A stretch of DNA of 39,725 nt from Nocardia amamiensis NBRC 102102. GTDB lineage: Bacteria; Actinomycetota; Actinomycetes; Mycobacteriales; Mycobacteriaceae. A program made the translations under genes and the position numbers. The stretch covers positions 1 through 39,725 of the forward strand of contig NZ_BDBA01000120.1 in the NCBI RefSeq assembly GCF_001612745.1, given 5' to 3'. The notes beneath the pieces were generated by a model. It was not told the DNA's origin and ran no database searches. It saw only the letters and a list, made by a program, of their open reading frames with translations. Below are positions 8,234 to 15,243 of the stretch, in pieces (positions within the stretch are counted from its first letter, which is position 1; each line of letters begins with the position of its first letter).

Positions 8234-8255
8234 CACCGGGATCTGGTGCCCGGTG
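8234..8255 (+). terminator. Probable hairpin terminator after the VOC/SnoaL pair
   Basis: CACCGGG and CCCGGTG form a perfect 7-bp stem with an 8-nt loop, 10 nt after the stop at 8224. There is no U-tract, as is common for actinobacterial hairpin terminators. Confidence 0.5.
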
Positions 8256-8308
8256 CACCGAGCGTGCGCGAGGTATGGGAAACCTGCGCGCCAGGACCCG
8301 GCGCAACA

Positions 8309-8326
8309 ATGCGTCCGCGGACGCAT
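8309..8326. repeat. 18-bp perfect palindrome
   Basis: ATGCGTCCGCGGACGCAT is self-complementary with no spacer. A no-loop palindrome fits a dimeric protein-binding site better than an RNA hairpin. It is placed between converging genes, where an operator would be unexpected. Confidence 0.55.
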
Positions 8327-8527
8327 CACCTAGACGGAACCTGTTCGAACACAACCACTCCGGCAATGCGAGTTCCTCGCTGGATGGGACGGTCCGGGCG
8401 ATCCGGGCCGACTCGACCGGCGAGGAATCCGGCACCGCCCCGAGTCCTGTTGCGGTGATGCTGCACTCGGGGCGGCTCGGCCGCTGTCCTCGAGTGTCGG
8501 CGCATGGCATCTACCTCCGTTCGGGCG

Positions 8528-8545
8528 GGCAGCTCGCCGGCTGCC
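8528..8545 (-). terminator. Hairpin after the FBP-domain gene
   Basis: GGCAGC and GCTGCC flank a 6-nt loop, about 25 bp beyond the stop codon of the FBP-domain gene. It is short and lacks a U-tract, so it is only a candidate terminator. Confidence 0.35.
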
Positions 8546-8570
8546 AGGTGGACAGGCATCGACAGCACGA

Positions 8571-9059
8571 TCAGGCGTAGAGCTTGGCGAGGAACGCGGT
8601 CATGTTGTCGCGCACCCGTTGGATCTTCTCCTCGAGCGTGAGATCTTCTCGATAGCGGCTCCCGAGCGCGGGACGCTTCTTGTTGCGCGCGTACAGCGGG
8701 CAGGCGAGGTCGGTGCACATGTAGGTGCCGACCGAGTTACCTCGGCGCCCGGATTCCCCCGCCTTGTGCGCGGTCATCAGGGAAACGCCGCCGCCGGTGT
8801 GGCCGGTCAGGCAGATCGTGCACATCTGCGCCCGGCCGTTGCCGCCGGTGGCGTAGCGCAGTGCGACGCCGATCAGGTGGTCATCCTGCGGGACGACAAG
8901 GTAGCCCCGACCGGGTAACGAGGGATCGCTCCAGCCGAGAAAGTCCAGATCGTCCCATGGCCGCTCGTCCAGGTCCCTGGGCACGGGCAGCCGCTTGGCA
9001 TCTCCCTTCGAACAGTTGACGAACGACGACCGGATGTCGCGTTCGGTGACGGGTTCCAT
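8571..9059 (-). CDS. FBP-domain (FusB/FusC-like) zinc-binding protein
   Basis: The 162-residue protein ends in a four-cysteine treble-clef-like zinc module: C80-x2-C83 (MCTICLTGHTGG) and C115-x4-C120 (YMCTDLACPLY), then a basic helical tail (ARNKKRPALGSRYREDLTLEEKIQR). This is the arrangement of FBP C-terminal domain proteins, the family of the staphylococcal FusB/FusC factors that bind elongation factor G and free it from stalled, fusidic-acid-locked ribosomes. The ATG at 9059 has AAGGAG 7 nt upstream. In actinobacteria the role is not established; ribosome/EF-G rescue is an inference from the fold. Confidence 0.85.
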   Translation of the reverse strand: MEPVTERDIRSSFVNCSKGDAKRLPVPRDLDERPWDDLDFLGWSDPSLPGRGYLVVPQDDHLIGVALRYATGGNGRAQMCTICLTGHTGGGVSLMTAHKAGESGRRGNSVGTYMCTDLACPLYARNKKRPALGSRYREDLTLEEKIQRVRDNMTAFLAKLYA

Positions 9060-9200
9060 GGCGGTTCTCCTTCGGTTGATCGGTGGACAAACCGAGGGGA
9101 CGTTACGGTCCGATCCCGGCCCGGACAACGGATTTTTCCGGGACGATCACGCCGAAAGCGATGCGCGGCGGCCGGATCCGCTCGGTGACCGCGACGGCGG

Positions 9201-9224
9201 GTCCGGCTGGATACCGAGCCGGAC
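9201..9224 (-). terminator. Hairpin terminator of the SDR-TetR operon
   Basis: GTCCGGCT and AGCCGGAC make a perfect 8-bp stem with an 8-nt loop, starting 7 bp beyond the TetR stop codon. No U-tract follows. Confidence 0.5.
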
Positions 9225-9231
9225 TCCGGAC

Positions 9232-9795
9232 TCAGCCCGGTTGGCTGATCGCCCGCCAGCACGCGGCCGCGATGTCGCCGAGCTGGTCCTCGGTCAGTTC
9301 CATCCCGCCGGCCGCGAGCCGCACGGCGGGCGCGAGGCCCAGTTCGTAGAGCACCTCGAGCGGCAGCGGCAGCAGCCGGGCGGCGACGTCGGGCAGCGCC
9401 ACCTGCTGCACCAGCGGGTCACCGTCGGCGATCGCCGCCTGATGGGCGGCTTCGCGATACGGCGAGTTGTCGACTTGCAGCAGGAAACGGGCGTGATCGC
9501 GGTGCGCTTCGAGGTAGCGGTAGCTGTTCACCCAGACACCGCGAAAGCGCTCCGCCGGCGGCATATCGGCATCGAGCCCGGTCGTGGCGGCCGCCGCGAG
9601 CTGGGCCTTCGTTTCCCGGTAGGCGGCCAGCACCAGCTCGTCCTTGGACGCGTAATGCGTGTAGGCGGTGCCCGTCGCCACGCCGGCCTGTTTGGCGACC
9701 GCGTTCATCGAGGTGCCGTGAAAACCGTTGCGCGCAACCAAGGTACGTAGCGACCGGCGGACCGCGGCGGCGCGGTCCACCGGCGCGGTCGTCAT
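9232..9795 (-). CDS. TetR-family transcriptional regulator
   Basis: The 187-residue protein begins with a TetR helix-turn-helix (AAAVRRSLRTLVARNGFHGTS, MNAVAKQAGVATGTAYTHYASKDELVLAAYRE; about residues 8-55), followed by a helical ligand domain (FRGVWVNSYRYLEAHRDHARFLLQ). Its ATG overlaps the SDR stop codon as ATGA, so the two are co-translated. It probably represses the SDR-tetR operon through the inverted repeat at 10746-10757 in front of the SDR gene. The inducer may be the SDR substrate. Confidence 0.92.
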   Translation of the reverse strand: MTTAPVDRAAAVRRSLRTLVARNGFHGTSMNAVAKQAGVATGTAYTHYASKDELVLAAYRETKAQLAAAATTGLDADMPPAERFRGVWVNSYRYLEAHRDHARFLLQVDNSPYREAAHQAAIADGDPLVQQVALPDVAARLLPLPLEVLYELGLAPAVRLAAGGMELTEDQLGDIAAACWRAISQPG

Positions 9796-10730
9796 CTGCC
9801 CGCCGGGGTGGACACGTCGATCGACACCCCGGTCTCGCGCTCGGAGACCTCCCACAGCTTCGCGATCGCAGTGCTCATGCCGAGCCTGCGGAATATCGGC
9901 TTGCGTACCGGCGGCCCGTTGTTGACGAACAGGGGGCCGTAGAACTCGCCGCCCTTCGCCGCCGGGTCCGTCGCCGCACGCAGCTGTGGCAACGCCCCGT
10001 CGGCCGCGGACATGCCGGTGTGCCGGGCTGCCCAGAGGCCGATCCGCTGGGTGAGACCACCGCCGGACTCTTCTACGCTGACCGTTTGCAGGTTGGTGTC
10101 CGACAACCCCGGGTGCGCGATCAGGCTCGCCGTGGCCGCGCCCGCCTTGTCGAACTCGCGCTGCAGGCCGAGACCGAAGTGGAAGTTGGCGAGTTTGGCC
10201 TGCCCGTAGGCGCGCCACGGCCGGTAGCGGCCATCGAGGTGCGGGTTGGCCGGGTCGACGGCGCGGCCCATGTGATGCGCTGTACTCGTCACCGTGACGA
10301 CCCGCGCGCCATCGGCCCGCTTCAGTGCGGGCATCAGCAGCGCGGTCAACGTCCAATGCCCGAGATGGTCCACACCGAACTGCGTCTCGAACCCGTCGAC
10401 GGTCTTGGTCTCACCGATCGCCATGACACCGGCGTTGTTGACCAGCAGGTCGACGCGCTCATGGGCGCCGAGCATCTGCTCGGCCGCGGCCCGGACCGAC
10501 GCTTGCGACGCGAGATCCAACGCCACCAGCTCGAGCGAGGCATGCGGCGCGCTGCCGCGAATCACCTCGACCGCGGTCTGCGCTTTTTGCTGATTCCGTA
10601 CGGCCATCACGACATGCGCGCCCTTCGCGGCGAGCTGCCGCGCGGTTTCGAGTCCGAGTCCACTATTGGCGCCGGTCACCACGGCCGTCCGGCCGCGTTG
10701 GTCCGGGATCTGTGCTGCACTCCAGAACAT
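9792..10730 (-). CDS. Short-chain dehydrogenase/reductase (retinol-dehydrogenase-like SDR)
   Basis: The 312-residue SDR has the NADP-type loop TGANSGLG (19-26), the R in VMAVRNQQKA after strand 2 typical of NADP specificity, NNAG (98-101), and the catalytic S149, Y175 and K179 (YGQAK). Its length and the segment DHLGHWTLTALLMPAL match the subfamily containing retinol dehydrogenases and protochlorophyllide-reductase-like oxidoreductases. It is the first gene of an operon with a TetR regulator, has an AGGAGG site 5 nt upstream and a GAATG-TT-CATTC repeat further upstream. The substrate is unknown. Confidence 0.92.
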   Translation of the reverse strand: MFWSAAQIPDQRGRTAVVTGANSGLGLETARQLAAKGAHVVMAVRNQQKAQTAVEVIRGSAPHASLELVALDLASQASVRAAAEQMLGAHERVDLLVNNAGVMAIGETKTVDGFETQFGVDHLGHWTLTALLMPALKRADGARVVTVTSTAHHMGRAVDPANPHLDGRYRPWRAYGQAKLANFHFGLGLQREFDKAGAATASLIAHPGLSDTNLQTVSVEESGGGLTQRIGLWAARHTGMSAADGALPQLRAATDPAAKGGEFYGPLFVNNGPPVRKPIFRRLGMSTAIAKLWEVSERETGVSIDVSTPAGR

Positions 10731-10745
10731 CAGGACCTCCTGATT

Positions 10746-10757
10746 GAATGTTCATTC
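10746..10757. promoter_or_regulatory. Candidate TetR operator in front of the SDR-tetR operon
   Basis: GAATG-TT-CATTC is a perfect short inverted repeat 15 bp upstream of the SDR start codon and immediately before its AGGAGG site. Size and place suit autoregulation by the TetR protein encoded in the same operon. Confidence 0.55.
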
Positions 10758-10799
10758 GGTCGCTCCCACGCTACCAGACCGGCGCAAACACCCTGGTCC

Positions 10800-11000
10800 C
10801 TACCGCGCCAGAAAGTGCCAGCCCAGCCATGCCCAGACGACAACGGCGGCGATGCGCGCCATCCGCGTGCGGGTCAGGTACCTGACCGTTTCACCGACGG
10901 GCGCGAACAGATCCCGCCGAACGTGCGTCAGCACGACCGCGCCGAGCGCGGCCACCAGCACCACTACGAACCCGGCGACGATGATCGCCCGATCGCTCAT
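10800..11000 (-). CDS. Small two-helix membrane protein
   Basis: The 66-residue protein has two hydrophobic helices (AIIVAGFVVVLVAALGAVVL and ARIAAVVVWAWLGWHFLA) separated by a short charged cytosolic loop (THVRRDLFAPVGETVRYLTRTR). The ATG at 11000 overlaps the stop of the upstream membrane-protein gene as ATGA, so both are translated together. I do not recognise a characterised family. It may form a complex with its partner. Confidence 0.8.
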   Translation of the reverse strand: MSDRAIIVAGFVVVLVAALGAVVLTHVRRDLFAPVGETVRYLTRTRMARIAAVVVWAWLGWHFLAR

Positions 11001-11410
11001 TGCCACACCAGCCAGCAGCCGACACCCAGCCACACCAACCACCCGACCAGCCGCAGCGGCCACTGTTCGAGTGCCGGATCCAGCAGCGTCGACAAGGTGG
11101 GGTGTTCCGCGCTCGGCCGCATCCGATCCGGTTGCCGCGCAAAGGCATAGCCCTCCCAGATCGCCGCCGCGACCAGCAGCGTCGACCATAGGGCCGCGCC
11201 CCGCCGCAGCCGGGCGGTCGGTGGAGTCCGCATGGGCCGCGCACGCCAGGCCAGTGCCGAAGCCACGACCGTCAGCACGACCACCAACGCGGTGGCCGGC
11301 CAGCTGAACGGCCGGGTGGCGGCGCCACCCACCGCCAGCACCCCACCAGCGGCCAGCAGCGCAACCCGTCGCCGGAATGGTCGTGCCGGGGGTGCCGGTT
11401 CGGTGGTCAC
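10997..11410 (-). CDS. Small multi-helix membrane protein, probably leaderless
   Basis: The 137-residue protein has about four hydrophobic segments (VALLAAGGVLAVGG, TALVVVLTVVASALAW, LWSTLLVAAAIWEGYAF, LRLVGWLVWLGVGCWLVW). I place the start at GTG 11410 because a -10 element TATTCT lies exactly 6 nt before it, the spacing of leaderless transcripts, while a TTG 16 codons earlier overlaps a hairpin. It forms a coupled pair with the 66-residue membrane protein. The family is not recognised; there are no catalytic motifs. Confidence 0.78.
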   Translation of the reverse strand: MTTEPAPPARPFRRRVALLAAGGVLAVGGAATRPFSWPATALVVVLTVVASALAWRARPMRTPPTARLRRGAALWSTLLVAAAIWEGYAFARQPDRMRPSAEHPTLSTLLDPALEQWPLRLVGWLVWLGVGCWLVWQ

Positions 11411-11416
11411 ATTGGC

Positions 11417-11422
11417 AGAATA
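11417..11422 (-). promoter_or_regulatory. -10 element of a probable leaderless promoter
   Basis: TATTCT (minus strand) ends 6 nt before the GTG at 11410, which would place transcription start on or at the start codon. No good -35 is visible. Confidence 0.5.
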
Positions 11423-11426
11423 TGGC

Positions 11427-11475
11427 TCCCGGGCGACCGTCCCCGGGACATTTCTCAAAGACGATATGCGCGTCT
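11427..11475 (-). terminator. Two hairpins downstream of tRNA-Gly
   Basis: On the minus strand after the tRNA come AGACG-loop-CGTCT followed by TTTG (11459-11475), then a perfect 7-bp stem TCCCGGG/CCCGGGA with an 8-nt loop (11427-11448). Together they look like the transcription end of the tRNA unit and insulate the leaderless membrane-protein gene. Confidence 0.45.
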
Positions 11476-11480
11476 ATTCG

Positions 11481-11556
11481 TGGAGCGGATGACGGGATTC
11501 GAACCCGCGACCCTCACCTTGGCAAGGTGATGCGCTACCAGCTGCGCTACATCCGC
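11481..11556 (-). tRNA. tRNA-Gly(GCC)
   Basis: The minus strand reads GCGGATGTAGCGC at the 5' end and a matching CATCCGC acceptor strand, a D-arm (AGCTGGTAGCGC), an anticodon stem-loop CACCT-TGCCAAG with anticodon GCC (plus-strand 11521-11523), and the T-arm GCGGGTTCGAATCCCG, followed by an encoded discriminator U and CCA (11481-11483). The body is 73 nt. All four arms pair well. There is no sign of an integrated element using it as attachment site. Confidence 0.98.
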
Positions 11557-11630
11557 ACTCGCATCGCGGTGTTGTCCGTGATGCGACACAGAACATTAGC
11601 CGACACCCGGCGGGAAATGCCAATCGCCGC

Positions 11631-12848
11631 TCATGCCGACTGCTCGGCCGGCGCCCGATTGCGGCGCAGGCCGAGCCCGGCCGCGATCAGGCAGGCCACC
11701 GCCACCACGCCGACGAACCACGGGAACACGGTGCTCAGCCCCCACGTGGTGGCGGCCCACCCGGCCAGGATCGTGGGCATGGCCATGGCCGAGTAGGCCA
11801 GCAAGTAGTACGCCGACATCGTCTCGCCCCGCTTGTGTTGCGGCACAACGTCCGACAGGTGACGCAGCGAACCGCCGAAGCCGAGGCCGAAGGTCGCCCC
11901 GAGCGCGACGCCGGCGACGAGGACCGCCACCCAGTTGTGCGTGGCCAGCGCGGGCACGGTCGACAGCAGCGACAGCGCCATGCCGGTGTCGCCGAGGATC
12001 GCGGCCCTCCGGGCCGGCACACGGGTCGCGAACAGCTGCGTGGTTGCGCCGGAGAGCGCGGTCGAGGCGACGACCGTGCCGCCGAAAACCAGATTGTGGA
12101 TGCCGGTCTGCTGCGCGGCCAGCGACGGGTACAGCGACAGCAGCACGCCGAGCACCGACCAGGCCGCCATCACGCCGATCGCGGAGAACCAGAAGTCGGC
12201 CCGGATTTCCGGCGGAACAGCCGGTTTCGCGATCCGGATGCGTCCGGACACCCGCGCGGAGTGCGGTTCCCGCAGTGCGAGCACGCCGGCGCCGATCGCC
12301 AGGCAGACCACGGTGATCACGACGTAGGGTGTGCGCAGCGGATGCGGGGCGTACTGCGCCAGCAAGGCCGAGCCCAGGATCGCCACCGCCATCCCGACAT
12401 TGAATGCGACGCCGGTGAGCTGCCCGGACCGCGCTCCTCGGTGGGGCCGCAGATCCAGTAGCGCGGCAGCGCCCGCCACCACCGTCGATCCGACCGCCAT
12501 CCCGTGCAGCGCCCGCGCCAGCAACAGCATGGGCACACTGTCGGCGAGCACGAACACCACCAACCCGACGATCATCGTGCCGAAGGCGCCGAGCAGCACC
12601 GGTTTTCGGCCGACCACGTCGGAGATGCGGCCGGAGACCAGCACCGCCCCCAGCGCGGCTACGGCGTAGACGGCGAACACGATGGTCGTGGTGAGCGGCG
12701 AGAGATGCCACTGCGTCTCGTAGATGCCGTAGAGCGGCGCGGGCACACCGGACACTCCGAGTGCGACGCCGCTGGCCGCGAGAATCAAGGCGTAGGCCCA
12801 GCGTTGCGCGGTCTGCTCGTCGGCGGCCACCGCCATCGTCGCTGCCAT
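11631..12848 (-). CDS. MFS transporter (drug-efflux type)
   Basis: The 405-residue protein has about 12 membrane helices and the MFS loop-2/3 signature GRISDVVGRKPVLLGAF, with motif C-like glycines in TGVAFNVGMAVAILGSALL. I chose ATG 12848 (MAATMAVAADEQ), preceded by GGAG at 5 nt; the longer frame would run into the divergent regulatory region. The charged C-terminal tail is short. It is probably a proton-coupled exporter. It diverges from an ArsR-type repressor that likely controls it. Confidence 0.9.
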   Translation of the reverse strand: MAATMAVAADEQTAQRWAYALILAASGVALGVSGVPAPLYGIYETQWHLSPLTTTIVFAVYAVAALGAVLVSGRISDVVGRKPVLLGAFGTMIVGLVVFVLADSVPMLLLARALHGMAVGSTVVAGAAALLDLRPHRGARSGQLTGVAFNVGMAVAILGSALLAQYAPHPLRTPYVVITVVCLAIGAGVLALREPHSARVSGRIRIAKPAVPPEIRADFWFSAIGVMAAWSVLGVLLSLYPSLAAQQTGIHNLVFGGTVVASTALSGATTQLFATRVPARRAAILGDTGMALSLLSTVPALATHNWVAVLVAGVALGATFGLGFGGSLRHLSDVVPQHKRGETMSAYYLLAYSAMAMPTILAGWAATTWGLSTVFPWFVGVVAVACLIAAGLGLRRNRAPAEQSA

Positions 12849-12867
12849 CAGATCTCCGATCAGGTAA

Positions 12868-12923
12868 GTTTGATTGTGATCGAACCGCAGTCGACGATAC
12901 ATCCGGTACGACAATCATCAAAC
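12868..12923. promoter_or_regulatory. Dyads in the MFS/ArsR divergent promoter
   Basis: An imperfect dyad (GTTtGATtgtgATCgAAC, 12 of 18 symmetric) occupies 12868-12885. Its left half recurs inverted at 12911-12923 (ACAATCATCAAAC). Both lie between the two start codons and are candidate ArsR-family operators controlling the exporter and the regulator. Confidence 0.45.
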
Positions 12924-12941
12924 CTGAGAGTGAGCCAGATC

Positions 12942-13271
12942 ATGGCAGACGCCAACGACGCAGCGCCGGAGTCACCTCCGGTGGCCGGGCTGTCCACCGT
13001 GCTCGGCGCGCTGCACGATCCGGTGCGCCTGGAGATGGTGCGCCGGCTGAGCAACGCGGGTACGGCCGTGCGCTGCGGCGCGCTCTACGAAGCAATCAAC
13101 AAGTCCACCGCCACCCACCACTTCAAGATCCTGCGCGAGGCGGGCGTCACCGAGCGGGTGATCGTGGATGGCCACACCTGCCAGCGCTTGCGCGGCGAGG
13201 ACCTGGAATCCGCGCTGCCGGGCGTGATCCCGGCGATCGTCGACGCCGCCAACCGCGCCCACACCGGGTGA
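12942..13271 (+). CDS. ArsR-family helix-turn-helix repressor
   Basis: The 109-residue protein is a winged helix of the ArsR type: LSTVLGALHDPVRLEMVRRL, CGALYEAINKSTATHHFKILREAGVTERVIVDGHTCQRLRGEDLE. The helix-turn-helix core is at about 50-78. The ligand Cys pairs of metal-sensing ArsR proteins are not present in the usual CxC form, so it is probably not an arsenic/metal sensor. I take ATG 12942 as start. It is divergent from the MFS gene, which implies control of export by an organic ligand. Confidence 0.87.
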   Translation: MADANDAAPESPPVAGLSTVLGALHDPVRLEMVRRLSNAGTAVRCGALYEAINKSTATHHFKILREAGVTERVIVDGHTCQRLRGEDLESALPGVIPAIVDAANRAHTG

Positions 13272-13283
13272 CCCGGAGGCCGT

Positions 13284-13709
13284 TCAGCAGTTGTCGAACC
13301 GCCACTGCCCGTCGATGAACGTCCAGGTCTCGGGCTTCGCGTCGTCCTGGGCCGCGCGGGCGTCGAAGTTCTTCACCGTCACCGATCCCGCCGTTCCCGA
13401 CGTGGTGACGCTGACCTCGGACGGCTTGGTCTTCAGGTCCCTGCCGTCGTAGAGCTGCGCCATGGACGCCACGTAGTCGTCCTGGCTCAGCGTGAGCTTG
13501 CATCGCGCGGAACGGAATTGGTAAGCAGCCGGGTAATCGTGACTTGCCAGCGCGGCGTTCAGCTCGGTGGCCTTCTGACGCAGCGCGGCAGCGGTCGGCT
13601 CGCCGGGCTTGCCCGCGGCGTCCCCGTCCTCCCCGCCGCACCCGGTCAGCACCAGGATCGGCAGCGAGATCGCGCCGAGCACGCGAAGGGCACGATGGGT
13701 ACGGTTCAT
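13284..13709 (-). CDS. Secreted lipoprotein of unknown function
   Basis: The 141-residue precursor has a basic N-terminus (MNRTHRALR), a hydrophobic core and the lipobox VLTGC with lipidation at C24. The mature part (about 118 residues) has a helical beginning (AALRQKATELNAALASHDY) and a beta-rich end (SVTTSGTAGSVTVKNFDARA, WTFIDGQWRFDNC), resembling small NTF2-like/DUF4878-type lipoproteins. AAGGAG lies 5 nt before the ATG at 13709. It is downstream of pepR on the same strand after a 155-bp gap. It should be anchored to the outer face of the membrane; the role is unknown. Confidence 0.88.
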   Translation of the reverse strand: MNRTHRALRVLGAISLPILVLTGCGGEDGDAAGKPGEPTAAALRQKATELNAALASHDYPAAYQFRSARCKLTLSQDDYVASMAQLYDGRDLKTKPSEVSVTTSGTAGSVTVKNFDARAAQDDAKPETWTFIDGQWRFDNC

Positions 13710-13864
13710 CTCGACTCCTTGCCAGATACCGCCGGGTTCGACACCCGGACAATCGAGTTCAGCGCCTCGCCGACGCGTTGGACGGCAACGACGGCCGAAA
13801 CAGTACCGCGCCAAGGAATTGCGCGCCGAGCCGCGGGTTTCGTCCGGACCGCGGCCCGCCGGGA

Positions 13865-15232
13865 TCAGTTCGGGACCAGTTTGCGGACGGACGCGGGCAG
13901 CTCGCGGGCGCGCTTGTACGGCCCGGCCACCGACGCCGCGAACGGCCGCGCCAGCAGGGTCCGCGCGACCGCGGAAACCTCGTCGGTGGTGACGGCGTCG
14001 ATGCGGGCCAGGGTCTCGGAGACGCTGCGGTGGTTGCCGTAGCTGAGTTCGCTGCGCCCGAGCCGGTTCATCCGCGACGCGGAGTCCTCCAGGCCCAGCA
14101 CCAGACCGCCGCGCAGCGAGCCCTTCGCGCGGGCGCACTCGGCGTCGCTGATGCCGTCGGCCGCCACCTCTTCCAGCACGCCGCGCGCCAACGCCGCCAC
14201 ATTGCCGAGGTTCTCCGGCTGGCAGCCGATGTACACCGAGAACGCACCGGTGTCGGCGAAGGTGTCGACGCTGGAGTACACCGAGTAGGCCAGCCCGCGT
14301 TCTTCCCGGATGCGTTGGAACAGCCGCGAACTCAGCCCGCCGCCGACCACCGTGTTGAGCACCGACAGCGGCCAGCGCCGCTCCCCTTCGTGCCGTCCGA
14401 AGGCACGCACGCCGAAGGCCAGGTGCGCCTGTTCGCTGTCTCGGCGATTCCACTGCAGCTGCGGAGCGCCGTGCGGGCGGAATCTCCCCTCGCGTCGCCG
14501 CGCGGGCGCCGCCGCGGGATCGAGCCGGTTCCCGAAGGCGCGGTGCACCAATTCCACCGTGTGGTCGTGCTCCACATTGCCCGCCACCGCGACCACCATC
14601 CGGTCGGGGCGGTAGCGGCGCACATGGAAGGACCGCAGCTGGTCCGGGCGCATGGCCTCGATGGATTCGACCGAGCCGATCACCGGACGCCCGATCGGGT
14701 GGTCGCCGAACAGCGCGGTCAGGAACGAGTCGCCGACCAGGTCCTCGGGATCGTCGTCGCGCATGGCGATCTCCTCGAGCACGACCTGACGTTCCACGTC
14801 CACGTCCACCGCCCGGCACAGACCGTTGAGCACCACGTCGGAGACCATGTCGACGGCCAGCGGCAGGTCGTCGTCGAGGACATGCGCGTAGTAGCAGGTC
14901 TGCTCCTTGGCGGTGAACGCGTTGAGCTCGCCGCCGACCGCGTCCATCGCCTCGGCGATGTCGAGTGCCGACCGCGTCGGGGTCGCCTTGAACAGCAGGT
15001 GTTCCAGGAAATGCGCGGCACCCGCGACCGTCGGGCCTTCGTCGCGCGACCCGACTCCCACCCAGACGCCGATGGACGCCGAACGCACCCCGGGCAGGTG
15101 CTCGGTCACCACGCGCAATCCACCGGGCAGCACGGTGCGCCGAACTCCGCTGTCCGCGTCTGCCCGCAGCTCGAGTGACGAACCCCCCCGCCCGGTGCTG
15201 AGCAGAGGGGTTGTCGTCTTCTTCTTCGTCAC
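13865..15232 (-). CDS. pepR: M16-family zinc metallopeptidase (processing-peptidase-like)
   Basis: The 455-residue protein carries the inverted zinc motif HFLEH (H74, E77, H78) and a downstream glutamate in VVLEEIAMRDDDPED (about E154), so the active half is intact. The C-terminal M16 half contains GLSSRLFQRIREERGLAYSVYS, the usual Arg-Tyr substrate clamp. The GTG start at 15232 is 11 bp after the pnp stop, so the two are probably one operon. This matches the mycobacterial gpsI-pepR pair. The enzyme is cytoplasmic; its natural substrates in actinobacteria are poorly known. Confidence 0.94.
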   Translation of the reverse strand: MTKKKTTTPLLSTGRGGSSLELRADADSGVRRTVLPGGLRVVTEHLPGVRSASIGVWVGVGSRDEGPTVAGAAHFLEHLLFKATPTRSALDIAEAMDAVGGELNAFTAKEQTCYYAHVLDDDLPLAVDMVSDVVLNGLCRAVDVDVERQVVLEEIAMRDDDPEDLVGDSFLTALFGDHPIGRPVIGSVESIEAMRPDQLRSFHVRRYRPDRMVVAVAGNVEHDHTVELVHRAFGNRLDPAAAPARRREGRFRPHGAPQLQWNRRDSEQAHLAFGVRAFGRHEGERRWPLSVLNTVVGGGLSSRLFQRIREERGLAYSVYSSVDTFADTGAFSVYIGCQPENLGNVAALARGVLEEVAADGISDAECARAKGSLRGGLVLGLEDSASRMNRLGRSELSYGNHRSVSETLARIDAVTTDEVSAVARTLLARPFAASVAGPYKRARELPASVRKLVPN

Positions 15233-15243
15233 AGAGACAAGTA

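Larger units (their letters stand above)
8225..8570. other. 346-bp convergent intergenic region
   Basis: This lies between two converging genes. It holds hairpins close to each gene end (8234-8255 and 8528-8545) and an 18-bp perfect palindrome at 8309-8326. A minus-strand ATG at 8505 has GGAGG 8 nt upstream and opens a 59-codon frame ending near 8329, but its composition (Arg/Pro-rich) is not convincing; other frames here look no better. I do not call a gene. Confidence 0.5.

Noticed and set aside
8145..8510. Minus-strand 121-codon frame in the gap after the SnoaL gene
   Set aside because: It has tolerable composition, but GGAGG is only 3 nt from its start and it would end deep inside the opposite-strand SnoaL-like gene; no family is seen.
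11481..11556. tRNA-Gly as an integration site
   Set aside because: There is no repeat of the tRNA 3' end and no integrase nearby.
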